Origin: Blattamonas nauphoetae
Lineage: Eukaryota > Preaxostyla > Oxymonadida
DNA: 64,000 bases
Reading direction: 5' to 3'
NCBI GenBank assembly: GCA_033064195.1
Contig: JARBJD010000366.1
Span: forward strand, 1-64,000
The translations under genes were made by a program, and so were the position numbers. The notes under the pieces are model-generated. The model made no database searches. It was given only the letters and a program-made list of their open reading frames with translations, and was not told the DNA's origin. Of the stretch, positions 1 through 11,600 are shown piece after piece (within the stretch, counting starts at the first letter, position 1; each line of letters opens with the position of its first letter).

Positions 1-948
1 TTTGTCACATGCAATAGTGTCCCTTTCACTTGCTGTTTTTCTCAAATGGTTGGACGCGAGTGGGCATTCGCATTGATAGCAATAACATCCGAGGATACTG
101 AGGTTACATGGCTCAGGGAATTTGGAACTTTTTTTGAAACTTGTTGATTCTGTTTGTTGTTGGATTGATTGATGTGCTCTTTCCACCGTCACTTTCTATT
201 ACGAGACTGAGTCACGTCATCCACAAACTACAGTTCAAAATCGTTGTCAGCACGCTCTGCAAAATTCCATCCCTTTGACACGATCATTTCTGTCGGGTTG
301 ACAGTCGAACGCAGATTCCAACGCGAGATCATCATCTGATGACCAGTCCTTCTCACGGAAGATTCTCAACATCTCGGCGACTATTATGGTCTAGTGGTGA
401 CATGACACGAATCGAAGCTGGAAGATAGGTTCGTAATTTTTCTTGTCATCTTGCAGGAAAGTTCCAAATTCCCTGAATTGTGTAACCTCAGTATTTCCAC
501 AGTTCTTGTCTGGTATTGTGGATATTGCAGGATGATGGTTTTTGGAGATTCTTCGTGATTGGACACTTTTCATTCCAACAGAAGAGGAATTGAATTCACT
601 GATCTCAATTCACAAAGACGTTTTTTCCTCATTCACCAGAATCACCTTTCTTTCTCGTACACTTGATGGGAGCATGGTGCCGACATCATGTCTGAACTCG
701 CCAGATGTGAAGTCGGACAGATCGTTGAGATGGAGAACGATCGGAACTTCAAAACCTACTTCAGGAGCATTGAAAATTGCGTTTGGATTGGATCCAAGCC
801 AGGCAAGAGCAGTCGATGAGTTGAGGAGTGTTTCTGAGAGAAGAATGATGGGATGATGTCTTCATACTTCGAGTGATGGGGATCGTGGGAAAAGCTCCTG
901 ATTCGTGACCAAACAAACTTTCAATGGGATGATCTTTCTCACTTTTTA
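1..948. other. No confident gene; inverted solenoid-family fragments
   Basis: No convincing complete gene is seen. The plus strand at 98-131 and the minus strand at 491-458 encode nearly the same peptide (LRLHGSGNLEL versus LRLHNSGNLEL). A short gene-family piece is therefore present twice in opposite orientation. A 104-codon plus-strand frame at 542-856 has no recognisable domain and could be family debris or the 5' flank of the next gene. Confidence 0.5.
98..491. repeat. Inverted repeat, ~33-bp arms (98-131 and 458-491)
   Basis: The arm at 98-131 is the reverse complement of 458-491 apart from a few mismatches, with about 326 bp between them. Both arms read as the same peptide-like stretch when translated outward. 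This suggests opposed remnants of one coding element rather than a simple DNA hairpin. Confidence 0.7.
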
Positions 949-2040
949 ATGTATACAGAAAACATTGCTTTGAACACATGCAATAATGCCCGCTCAAACG
1001 ATTCACCCGAATCACTTTCAACTGTCAACATAATAAAACAATCACTATTGAATTTCCGTCCGAACTCAGAATTGTCGTTTGAGGACAAATCCACGATTTA
1101 CTGTTCGCTTGTTGCCCTTGTGAAAGAGCAATATCGATTTGACAATGATCTTCTCAACAGAGCCGCTTGGTTATTGAGAAACCTCGCGCCGTTTGGCAAA
1201 GACAGAGAATCAGCTGCAGCGAAACTTGTGACTGACCTCGTTCCCTCTTCAGCCGGATCTCCTTCTGGTTTTGTTGAGAGCATCCTCGTTCTTTTCTCAT
1301 CTCCTGACTCAAAACTTGTCTCGACAGCGTTGCTATTCCTGTTCAGAATTCTCAGCATCTCTTCGCCAGCTGTTCGTCTTCTTTTGGTGGACTCAGATCT
1401 GTTCACCAACCTCTTCGTAATTTTTCGACCCCACACCCTGCTCCTTTCAGGAAATGGAAGCATAGCCGACAGTCTCATCAGGAACATCCAAGACCTCCTC
1501 GAACTCTCGTTTCCTTCGACTCTCAGGAAACTTGGCATCACAGCTTCAGCCGACGCATTCAACCATCGTGAAATGATCTTTCGGAAACTCGTGGTCCCAT
1601 CGTCTCGATTTGTGACATCTCTGATCTCAAAACGGTGCGTCCTCAATCAAGAGTTCTTCCACTCCACTATCATTATGTTGGGCACACTCCTTCAAATCGG
1701 TCCATTTCATCATGCGACATTGGAATTTATTCTCGCTTCCCCGATTGTCTTCACATTCATCAGTTCTCTCGACAGACAAGAAGAATGGAACGTGATCCCC
1801 AGTATCGATTTATCACTGAAAGGATGGAAGATACAAGGCCCTGAAGTGCTCCAATCTGGGAAACTGATCGTCCAAGCCCTGTTCTCGGAAGGTCTTGAAG
1901 ACGCGCTCGAACAGATGCTAAAATACGATGAAGACACACCTTCACGTGGAATTATTGAGGAAATGTGTCTCTCAATCTTCATGCTCCTCGGAGCCAACAA
2001 TTCGAAGCCACCATACCCTCACCCTCCGTTCTGGGCATGA
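949..2040 (+). CDS. Alpha-solenoid (ARM/HEAT-like) multigene-family protein
   Basis: The 363-residue frame is predicted all-helical, with Leu-rich helical pairs typical of ARM/HEAT solenoids. It carries blocks I associate with a large oxymonad family: SFEDKSTIY near residue 45, then LVTDLVPSSAGSPSGFVES near 95-115, FNHREMIF in the middle, and ALFSEGLEDALEQML near the C-terminus. The molecular role is unknown; such proteins usually serve as protein-binding scaffolds. The start at 949 is the first in-frame ATG after an A+T-rich leader, but a spliced upstream exon cannot be excluded. A decayed relative lies about 300 bp downstream, and intact relatives are at 14822-17076 and 34122-35165. I am confident of the coding call, moderately of the fold, and have no basis for a function. 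Confidence 0.8.
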   Translation: MYTENIALNTCNNARSNDSPESLSTVNIIKQSLLNFRPNSELSFEDKSTIYCSLVALVKEQYRFDNDLLNRAAWLLRNLAPFGKDRESAAAKLVTDLVPSSAGSPSGFVESILVLFSSPDSKLVSTALLFLFRILSISSPAVRLLLVDSDLFTNLFVIFRPHTLLLSGNGSIADSLIRNIQDLLELSFPSTLRKLGITASADAFNHREMIFRKLVVPSSRFVTSLISKRCVLNQEFFHSTIIMLGTLLQIGPFHHATLEFILASPIVFTFISSLDRQEEWNVIPSIDLSLKGWKIQGPEVLQSGKLIVQALFSEGLEDALEQMLKYDEDTPSRGIIEEMCLSIFMLLGANNSKPPYPHPPFWA

Positions 2041-3328
2041 CGTCATTTGTTTCCCCTCGCATACAGATTTCACTTCGAATGTTTTATTTAAATTTTTTAA
2101 TTTTTTGTGAAATTAAGTGTTTTGGAGGTCCTGAAAACACGATTATCTTTCAAGTCTCTCCGGTCTATCTTTCACCATTTCATCTACCCATAAGAACATT
2201 TTTTTTATCAATCCTACGGAATGAACTCGAAAATTTAAACGACAGACACATCCTCAAGTATAGCACGCTCTCATTTGTCCTCTCCTCCGTTACCATTTCC
2301 AATGAATTGCTCGCCGTTCCTAAATGGAGCGAAAACCACTCTTCATCTGAATCTGAATGGACAGTTGTCCCTCCACCATCAACGATACAACAATCGAAGA
2401 TTGGGAGGATGCATGCCCAGAACTGGTCCAATTTGGAAAACGGATGATACAAGCTCTGTTTTCGGAAGGCTTCGAAGACACGCTCGAACAGATGCTGATG
2501 CCCAAGGGCGGACATTCGTATTACTTCAATGTCCCCAACGAGAGCCACTCAATCTTGTAATTGCTGGGATCGAATGTCGAATTCACTTAAAAGTGAGATC
2601 ACGAATGTCGCCTCTCTCTCTCACTCCACACTCATTTCTGCGGACACTCCTCGGTTGTTGGAAATGTTCTGAATGCAGATACAGACGACTAGATCCTGCG
2701 ATCGCCTCCAATGGTCCAGAAGTTGTTGGTCATTTTAACCTCATCGTTCTCAACACTGCTGTCCTTTCTCGTCCTATCATCAACGGGACTCTCTCTAACA
2801 AGCCCCTCTCATTGTTTGACGATTCATTGTGACCAGATTATCTTTCCCAACATCGACTTTTTGCATCTCACCGAACCACATCTCGTTTTTCTCGTCGAAA
2901 TGGGATGCATCTCGTCTCCACGCACTTCCACAGCCACCTCCAAGTTCTTTAAGGTTTGTTCTGTTTTTTTTTTGAATTTTTGCTTTTGATCCTATTTGCA
3001 ATTTCATGTCCAGATTCATTTGTCATCTTCAAATCGATATCTCCCCTTATTTTTGTTTATTATCTCGTTTTTCCACACAGACAGACCAGGTTCAAAAATT
3101 GTGTGCTCATGGGGGCATATATGGGCTAATGTGGTTCTCCACACACTTTTTCCAGTTTTTTTGTTCTTCACGCTTGAAACATCTTGTTTTTTCTTCATTG
3201 AATCTAATCCTGTAATTTAGTTAAATCATTTTCCGGTCATTATTCTCGACATAACATCGATGGCTTTTCAAAGTGTGAGTAAAACTATCATTATGGTGTG
3301 ATCCATTTTACTCATTCATTTCTCAACT
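2041..3328. other. Gene-poor stretch with a family remnant
   Basis: Apart from the decayed paralogue at about 2293-2602, the stretch is A+T-rich with short T-rich tracts and no confident exon. A 92-codon plus-strand frame at 2711-2989 ends at a plausible GT (2954) and could be an isolated exon, but no partner was identified. Confidence 0.4.
2293..2602 (+). pseudogene. Decayed, internally deleted solenoid-family copy
   Basis: A short start-like piece (NCSPFLN, then in another frame WSENHSSSESEW) is followed almost directly by a C-terminal family block at 2357-2560 (FGKRMIQALFSEGFEDTLEQ). The latter closely parallels the C-terminus of the gene at 949-2040. The body of the family, roughly 300 residues, is missing. 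The frame changes near 2320, and a TAA at 2558-2560 interrupts the conserved tail, after which the same frame continues LLGSNVEF to a second TAA. A shift, a nonsense codon and a large deletion together support a pseudogene. It could alternatively be an exon of a spliced gene, but the in-frame TAA argues against that. Confidence 0.65.
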
Positions 3329-4044
3329 ATGATGCAAGAACTTCTTGTCTCGTTCGATTCTATATCACAGTTCCCTCGAGAAGAACTTGTTGTCTGTGAC
3401 GAACACGCAGAACGAGTTTCTCATCCTCGCAAACAAATCAGCATCAATTCTCTCATATTTCCGTTGGTTGGTGCCAACGACATGGAACACAAACACACTC
3501 CCAACCAAGCTGACCACTCTTCTCAGATGGTGGAAGCGGAGACTTGGGAAGACCAAGAGTCTCTCGACGAAGAAGACGCCTTCCGCGTGCGATCTCGTTC
3601 CTCAAACCTTCCGAAATACCCAGCCCCGTGCAATCGAGAACGGAAACGAGCGGGAAAGCAAGGAGCGACGTTTTATGAAGAGAAGAAGCAAGAGGAAAGT
3701 CGCCTCCGTCTTCTGTTCGTTCTTGACGATGGGACTTTTGAGAAAGAGGCGATTGTGGAAGCACCTGTGACAGTCGCCCAACTCTGCAAAAGTGGAACGA
3801 AAGTGCTTGGAACGCAGAAGCACGTGCGCCGAGTGTTTGATTCGAACAAAAACGAAGTCTGTCTTCTCCCTTCATTTGCTTTCATTCTTCCTTTTCTCAT
3901 TTTTGGATGCTTCACTCTGCCTTTCCTTCATTTCTCGCTGTTCTCTTTTGGTCACAGATCAAGAAAATCACAGAAACAACATTCGCGTCGTCTCGCAAAA
4001 TATTCTGCACATTTGGGAATGACTTGAGGGCCACTCCATTTTGA
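3329..4044 (+). CDS. Small protein with ubiquitin-fold/doublecortin-like C-terminus
   Basis: Proposed exons are 3329-3856 and 3958-4044, with a 101-nt intron (GTCTGT...CACAG) at a codon boundary. The join gives 204 residues and removes an otherwise hydrophobic intronic frame. Residues ~125-204 run from RLRLLFVLDDGTFEKEA through VRRVFDSNKNEIKKITE to a terminal Phe. The pattern of beta strands around a Val/Leu-rich helix, then a strand with an Arg-Val-Phe, resembles doublecortin-like or other ubiquitin-fold domains. The N-terminal half is charged and probably disordered. The start is uncertain because upstream exons could exist. A doublecortin-like domain would suggest microtubule association, but the match is by pattern only. 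Confidence 0.55.
3857..3957 (+). other. Intron (101 nt)
   Basis: It starts GTCTGT and ends GTCACAG, in phase 0. It is pyrimidine-rich before the acceptor. Removing it joins two frames into a single beta-grasp-like domain. Confidence 0.6.
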
Positions 4045-4499
4045 GCTCATCTATTTCGTTGAGCATGTTCCTCGCAGTTTTAGGAGTTTTATTCTGTTCT
4101 CAAAGTGATTTTTGTGTGTTTGGGAATTTTGAGTCCCAAGCTCCACACTCTTCACAATATATGCTACTCTACGTTTAATTTGAACGAACGGTCAGTTGGA
4201 AATGAGAAACATCATCTGGAATGACGATGTGATTGATTGTCACGAAAAAAGAGGGAAAACACTTATTCTTTGACTATGCTCGAATTCGATGTGTAAATAC
4301 AATCATAGGCTGATTCGAGTCCAGAAGATTCTTCATTTGGTTCAAACAACTCTTAAATTCAACTCCATTCCTAAGAACTTGTCTGAATCGACTGCACAAT
4401 GGGCAGGATCAGCAATCTGGAGGCCTGATGTGCTTTTTCATCTCAACTCCCGACTCTGATCATTTTGAGCAGTGTTATTTGGATGTGTCCAATCAAACC
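4045..4499. other. Intergenic, nothing recognised
   Basis: About 450 bp, A+T-rich with short T runs. No RNA gene, repeat or convincing exon was seen. It presumably holds the promoter of the following gene. Confidence 0.4.
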
Positions 4500-7400
4500 A
4501 TGTCGTTGTCTGTCCCAGCGATGGCAGACAACCCATTCGAAACACTTCAGAAGATCATCTCATATTATCGATCACTTCCTGATGTTCCATCCGAAATGGA
4601 TACCTTCCGTCTCCAATTATTGTTTGATCGTATGTTTTATTTGTTTCTCTTCCCGACTTTCATGCCAAACAGGCCACATCAATCACGTCTCTCCCGAAGA
4701 ACGATCTCAACTGTTCTCTGCCCTCGGATCAGCTTTCATTCCTCGAAGTCTCTCGGTATGTGATATTTAGTGCTTGGTTATCATTTTTGACCAACCGTTG
4801 TGTCGCAGAGTCATTTCTTCATTCCAGTCCTTCGTCCTGATTTGTCTGATGATGATCGGCATTCTTTGCTCCACTCATCCGGACTTGTTGCTTCTTTGCT
4901 CCGTCTTTCATTGGAATACCCTCGCAATCTCAATCTTCTTCGCTTCCTGGAAAAGTGTTCTTCGTTCTACCCGATTGTGATGAACGAGTCGCTTTCTGAC
5001 CTGTTTATCACTTTTATTGACACTGTGTGTGTTCCTAACTGGTCTGCGGAAGACTTATCTCCCGATGAAGAGCAAGAAATCTGCGCTCTTTCGCTAGCGA
5101 TTCTTGAACGCGAATCACTTGCCTGTGCTGTGATGGGTCTTTCTTTACGAGTACTTGATCATCTCTTCTCTGCATTCCCGAACTCTTCCGATGAGATCGC
5201 GACAGCTTCCTCTTTCATCACTTTTCACAAGGTCAAATTCTCCAATCTATTATTATTCCTCTTAAACTCCCTTGAAATGGATGTGTGACACGTTTTCATC
5301 TTTTTCATCTCTTCAGGGCCCGATTGAACGAATTGAGGACATCGCAAACAAAATCCTCATTTCTCCCGGTTATTCCCAAATCTGCCAATTTCTCGGACAC
5401 ATTTCTCGGGTTCTTCGAAGTTTGTGTTCAAAATTCACACTTTTCTTGTGAATTTTATCCACTTCATTCTTCATCTCCTCATTTTCCCATTCTCTTCTCT
5501 CTCAGCTCATCCTGACCTGATCGCCAGATTTTTTGACACACAAATCCTAATTCAACTCCTTTCTGTCTTTTCTTCGCACAATCACGACATACGCCATACA
5601 TCTGTTGATCTTCTCAGCCCATTCACAAACCCGCCTCCTCAACTTCTTGCCAACGCAATATCAGTCTATCCAAACAAAATTCACTTTTTCGTCGCGAGCA
5701 CGTTACTGCAAGAACCATGCCAAACCTCCATCTCGATTCTGTTCCGACTGATCGAGAACCATCCAAGCTGTCTCCCTTTTCTCTCAAAGAAATCACAGAC
5801 ACCAATCGAAACAAGAATTTTGGAATATGTCTGCCACACACTGCGTGTTCTCTCGGACAATCCAGACCAGCCTCGGTGTCTGAGCTTTGGTCGAGACACA
5901 CCTGTTCTGAAAACCATCTTGAGCACACTTTCAACAGCAATCACTCAAGACTCACCAAAACAAGATGAATCACCCAAATTCCACTCATTCCTCGTTTTAT
6001 TGATTCTTTGCACAGCGAGCACCGACGACGACCTTTCGACAGAAGCCATCGCTCTCGCCGCTTCTCTCTTCCAACTGCCTGTCTCCCAAACAATCGCTCT
6101 TCTCCACCACACTCCTCCCATCACCTCTCTTCCACCTGACTGGCCCCTCGTCCAAGGCGAAGAAGAAGGAAAGACCGGAATCGGAGCAAACTCGCTGGGT
6201 GCTTATTCTGGCGACGTCATCAACCAAACTGTCAACCATCCTCCTCTCCTGCCGCCTGACACCGCTGCTGTTCTGACTGAAAGAATGTTGAACTGCCTTC
6301 TTGGCTGTCTTGTATCCGCTCTGCGTGCAGCTTCTCCTCCACACAGTCTTCCACAGACTCCATTCTACTCATCACTCACCCAACCATCAAAAGAAGAACG
6401 AGAGATGTGGAACAACCCCGCATACCCTTCCACACACTCATCGCTTCAATCTCTCGTCCAGCGTGTTCTTCCGTGTCTGTTTCATTATCAGGGAAGTTAT
6501 AAACAGTGGGACCCTAATAATATCACAACCCTGGCTGTCTCTCTCCATCTCTTCCCTTTCGTCGATCATCCAACAAAGGAACAAGTGATGGAATATCTCT
6601 CTTCTCAGATCTGGATCTTCGTTTGGCAACCGTTGGACATTCGCGACCATCTCGCTCGGATTGTTTTGGAAGTTGTGTCTGTCGATCCGTTTGTCGTTTC
6701 GACAAAACTGATCTGGTTTGCGAAGGAATTCGTTCGAACTCTGGTCAGTCTCCTCGAAACGGATGAAGACACCACTTGGTCTGATTTGGTTGGTTCACTC
6801 CGCCGAAGGATGGGAGAAGCAGAGGGGGACGAGAAGTGGCGTGTGTTTGTCCAGCTGTGTGCTGTGATAGATGCTGTGGGAATGGAAGCGATGAAAATGC
6901 TTCTTCTGGCTGAGACCAATCGCCACGCCCTCCTCACACTCACCATAGTCACTCCACAACCCATCAATTGGACATCGGAGACATCGAAGGTGATGGAGGA
7001 GAGCACGCGAAGACTTGTGTGTCTGGCCAAGCAGACAGAAGATGATGAGCTATGTGCGGCAGCGTGGAGATGGCTGGAGCAGATACATCTTTCCGCTTCG
7101 AATCGAGGTGAGGCTCGTCATGCAACAACGTTGGAACCAGACGCCGAACTGGAAGAAGCGATTTTGGGAGTGTTGGGGAGGATGGTGCAGAAGAGGAGGG
7201 AGGGAGTGGGGGAAGGGGAGGTGGTTGGTGAGGATCGGAGGACAGCAGAAGTGGTTGTGCCGTGTCTGCCTGTGCTGGGAGTTCAGTTGGAGAGAAGAAC
7301 ACTCAACGCCACACCGTTCCTTCCTGTTCTCGCGTCTCTCGCTCTCACAACCGACATCCCTCTCCTCAACAAGGTCATCGACGTGTTTGCGATCATCTCA

Positions 7401-8312
7401 AAAACAACCGCTGCCTCTCCTTCGCCCTTCACTCTCTCCGCAATCACCACTCCCTTCCTCACCTCGTCCGACCCACATCCTCAACCACGATCCCTCCTCT
7501 TCGTCATCGCCTCCATCCTCCTCCATTCAACCATCGATCTCTCTCGCTCGTCTGATTCCTTCGAATACTTCCCTTTCCTCCATGAACAGCCTCCGAGCCC
7601 ACTCGTGATTCCAATCATCAACGAGATCGTCAGACAAGGCAGTGATTTGATTGTGTTTACTCTCGCCCAGCCTCGCCGTGTCTCACTCATCCCTTCTCCG
7701 ACGGCATTTGAAAGCACCAGTCAGCCAACACCAAATGAAATTGTTTCTGCTGTCTTCTGCTTCGTATTCTCGTCGATCGCGTACATGAACGCACTCTTGA
7801 ATCGAATTCCCCCGCCTGACTTCTCTCGCTTCATGAACATCTCTCTTCGTCAGAAGGAACTGGAAGATGAGATATCTCGCTTCGCGGATCGTTTTCTCGA
7901 CTCGTTCAATTCTGACGTGAAACAAAACTCATCCAAAAGCCCATCATGCCAGCTCCTCCAAACAATATCACTCTTCTTCATGCGATCTGAACAGACCATC
8001 AATAATCAGGCGTGTATGATGTACGGGTTGACCTACTCCTCCATCAACCCATTTCCCGCTGACCTCCATCCGACATTCGTGGCGTTCCGAGAGGAAGGGT
8101 TGGAAGACATGATTGAGAAGACCGACGATTCCCACCTTTGGTGGTTGTTGAAACAGTTTGGAGCGAACTGTCCCTTCACAATCTGCTTCACTCCTCAAAC
8201 AATTACTCTCCCTCTGATCTACACGGAGCTTCTTGACGAGGAGGAACTCATCAATCGGCTGATCGAGTTTGAGAGGGAAGAGTATGATGCAATGTTTGAT
8301 TACTTCTGTTGA
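4500..8312 (+). CDS. Large alpha-solenoid protein, five exons (~1,181 aa)
   Basis: Five exons fit without breaking the frame: 4500-4629, 4673-4755, 4809-5231, 5317-5419 and 5506-8312 (introns of 43, 53, 85 and 86 nt, all GT-AG). Their summed length is divisible by three. Possible starts are ATG 4428, 4500 or 4521; 4521 gives MADNPFETLQ. The product is almost entirely Leu/Ile-rich amphipathic helices, as in HEAT/ARM solenoids, for example LHSSGLVASLLRLSLEYPR early and LLKQFGANCPFTICFTPQ near the end. There is no signal peptide, kinase, HECT or membrane segment. The next gene encodes an even larger solenoid in the same orientation, so the two may share ancestry or partners. I cannot assign a family. 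A scaffold or transport role would be inference from fold alone. Confidence 0.75.
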
Positions 8313-8671
8313 TGAACCCGCCATCAGGATGTCTGAGTTATGGATGTTGGGGAAGGACCACCTCATTCTGATCTTGTCTGTTCGATCACTTTTTGATCTC
8401 GCCTCGACGGAACTCGCATTTCGTTGTGTGTTGCATCACAATCACTCTTTCAGGATCAGTCACATACTCTTTCGGTACCATTCGACTGTCCGTGTTCAAT
8501 TGCAAGATCTTACTTCGGGCTTTCGATCAACCCGACATTCAACTTGATTCATCTGACTTGTGTCTCTTGAGAGTCATGAAACGAACAGGAAGAATGCCAG
8601 ATTCCTTTGACCTCTATTGTGTGTTCCCTTATGTATATATCATTCATCATTGATTGAAAATCTCTACTCAG
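8313..8671. other. Probable 5' exons of the following gene, unresolved
   Basis: A peptide-like frame at 8453-8618 (begins GSVTYSFGTIRL after a CTTTCAG acceptor at 8453) can be joined to 8672 by a 53-nt intron (8619-8671, GTGTGT...CTCAG). The join keeps the phase. No good donor for the acceptor at 8453 was settled on, so the first exon remains open. Confidence 0.4.
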
Positions 8672-11600
8672 ACTTTGATTCGAATTGTCTCTGGGAGATG
8701 AAATTTGAAGAAAAAGAAAATGTACTTCTGTATTCAAATCGAGCTGGATTGACAGATTCTGTGCATAAACCTCAAATGTTGGAGATATTAAATGAGAACG
8801 AGGCCAATGTGACAAAGATTGAACTTATTGCACCAGTCAAGAATAGGCTTTGGTCTAAAGGAACTAAATGGAAGATGGGGAACTTTGTATCGTTGAATTA
8901 TGTTTTGGAGGTGTTTTGGACCACTCATTCAACCATTTTCTCCACAGTTTGCCCAGGTTTCTCTCATCGTTGTTCAGGATGTCATAAAGATCTACAGTCA
9001 GTTATTGGAAGTTTTTAGATATTGTTCAACTGAATCTCTGATATTTCCACCGACCAGCCACAATTTGTTTGTGAATCGGGAAGGAACTCTGAGATGTCTG
9101 TGCGTGACTGGTGAGACGACCTCAAATGCGAAATCATTGATCTCAATCGTACAAGCCCTATGTGGGGCGCAATACTTACACGTAGACTTTCTTGATAGAT
9201 CAGACATTGCGAAAGGAATGAATGGCCGTCTGTCTGAAACGATGAAGGCATTTCTGGAAGATCTATCGAGCTCTGAACTTCCTCAGCTACCAAAACTCCA
9301 GCAGACAGAGTCAGATCCTCTGTCGTCGTTTCATCTTGATATTCTCCCTCTCGATATTCTTTCATCGCTGGAGATCCTCCATCATCTTGCGCTTCAAATT
9401 ATGCGTCCCAAATCAACTTTATCGCATCAAATTATCCTCAAAACTCTTGAAAACTTGGAGGGGACGTTGGATTTCGGAACATTCTCAGGAAAGAACAAGA
9501 TTATTTTCCTGACTGGAACCACCTTCTTTTTTGACGCGGCCAATATTCTACATGCGCTGACACCGCAGCTTTTAGCATCTCCGAATGGAAAAGATGTGTT
9601 GCGTGTATCATTATATGCTGCGACATTGTTCAGTAAAATTGCAATGAAGACTACAAAGGAACTTTCGTTCGACATCAAGTCATCGGTCGTTTTCGTCGGG
9701 TCGGTTGCGACACTTCTGATGGCAGTACCCATTGCATCAATACCGATTGAACCGTTACAATTCCTTGCTTCGACATATGTTGTCGACCTCGTATATCCTA
9801 GTTTTCCGATGATCTTACCCGTTGACTATTCAAGGTGGGAACTCAGCCTTGTATCGAAGAGTACGAATCCAGCAATCATCTATTGTGCACTGAGAGAAGT
9901 GAATTTTCGGGTTTACTCGCTTGCCTTCCGAGACTACTCGGCGCTAAGTTCGTATTTTGCGTACGTCGAAGAATTTATCTCAACTGAACAGCTTGTTGAG
10001 ATGTTGAACAAACCGATGGAGGAGACTCACGATGGATGGGTATCGAAGATGAAATTGGAGATTGCAATACTGTTGGCTTTCTGTATTCATTTTCGGCCGC
10101 ACGCTTTTGACAGCCAAACCATTGCTCAAGTTGGGGCTTTATTGGTGTCGAATATCACGGGGAAGGACATGTATCGTCTCGGGGGAGGGATCAACATTAT
10201 GGGAATCGACTGTTTCAAAACAATCGTCAAGTCAATCGCGTCGTTCCGAAACGTCGAATTGTCTGCGGATATCGAAAAATTGCACAACCCGCACATCGTC
10301 CCACTGACCACACACGTCGAGCCGACATTCTCCTCCCTTTTTGAAGCTCTGACTGCGCTAGACAACTCGCTAGCGATCAGCGACGACGCCATCTCCCACA
10401 TCGCCCAAAACAAAGAAATTACTGCACTGATAATGAGCATCGTGCGAGAATCTGTGTCAACACCAGACGTATCAGCGGAGGCCGGCCTTTCGATGAGCAT
10501 TCTGTCGCAACTGTTCAGTTACGAGCCGCTGGCCGAGGCGTTCCTTCTGAACAGTGGGTTCCATTCTCTGCTGTGTGACTTCACGTTGGCACACCCAAAC
10601 TGGAAGGCAGAGATCTTAGCACACAACTTTGTGAAGATGGACACGCTGTTCAGATGGGAGTTGGCGTGGGTGGGAGGGAAGGAAGGAGGAAAAGAGATTG
10701 TGGGTCTGACGAGACGGTTGCTGCGAGCGTTGGTCGAAGGTGGGAAAGCCTCGAGTGGGATATCGTTGTTCTCGATCGAGTATCTCAAGAGTCTACACGC
10801 CCTTCTGCGAGCGATTCGGCGAAGTGTGGTTTCGGAGGGAAAGACGATCTCGGAAGGGAAGAACGAGGCGATGGAAGTTGTGAGAGAGCAGACTGAAATG
10901 ATGTTGAAGACGAAGACAGTTGACCATTCCGCATTTTCAACCACATCTCGTTCGTTCTTCGAAATGATGAGTGGGTCGTGTGGGGTGTGGAAGGTGCTTG
11001 GAGCAGACGAACTGATCTCTGACCTGTCGCTTTTGGAGATTCGAAAAGATATTCTGACCATCATCCGAACGTCCACAATTGCGAATGTGAACCTGATCGC
11101 TCTGAGCTGTCTTGACCACCTGGACTCGATCCTGTCAATGTCCCCCACAATCAAGGTTGACACTCTCGAAGCCGTGTCGAAAGCCGAGCGCGTGTCGTTG
11201 GTGATGAAATCGAGTCATCGTCCATCATCGATGAGCAAAGATGAGAAACGTTTTGATTTTCGGAACGAGGTGGTGGACCTACTGCTCCTCTTCCGAACCG
11301 AAATCGAGTCCCTTCGCGCACTGTTTGCCGACATCGACAAACTCTCTCCGCTGACACTCCAGTTCACCTTCTCTCGTCTCAAGAACTGTCTCCACGCTCT
11401 GTGCAACGCTGTGAGTTACTCTCCTCCGCTTCACGTGAACGCCTCGTCAGTCAAATGGCTTGTGGACAACGGCAGCCTCCTTCTGTCAGCGATCTCAATC
11501 CCAACAGTCGCCTTCGAACTGGGAATTGTGCTCTCGAAAGTGTTTGGGAACGCGTTGACCGACGAAGCAGCAGATGAGTTGGAGCTGTTGGGTGACTATG

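Noticed and set aside
2711-2989. Stand-alone gene beginning MVQKLLVIL
   Set aside because: Short and hydrophobic, running into a T-rich tract with no partner exon or conserved motif; kept only as a possible exon.
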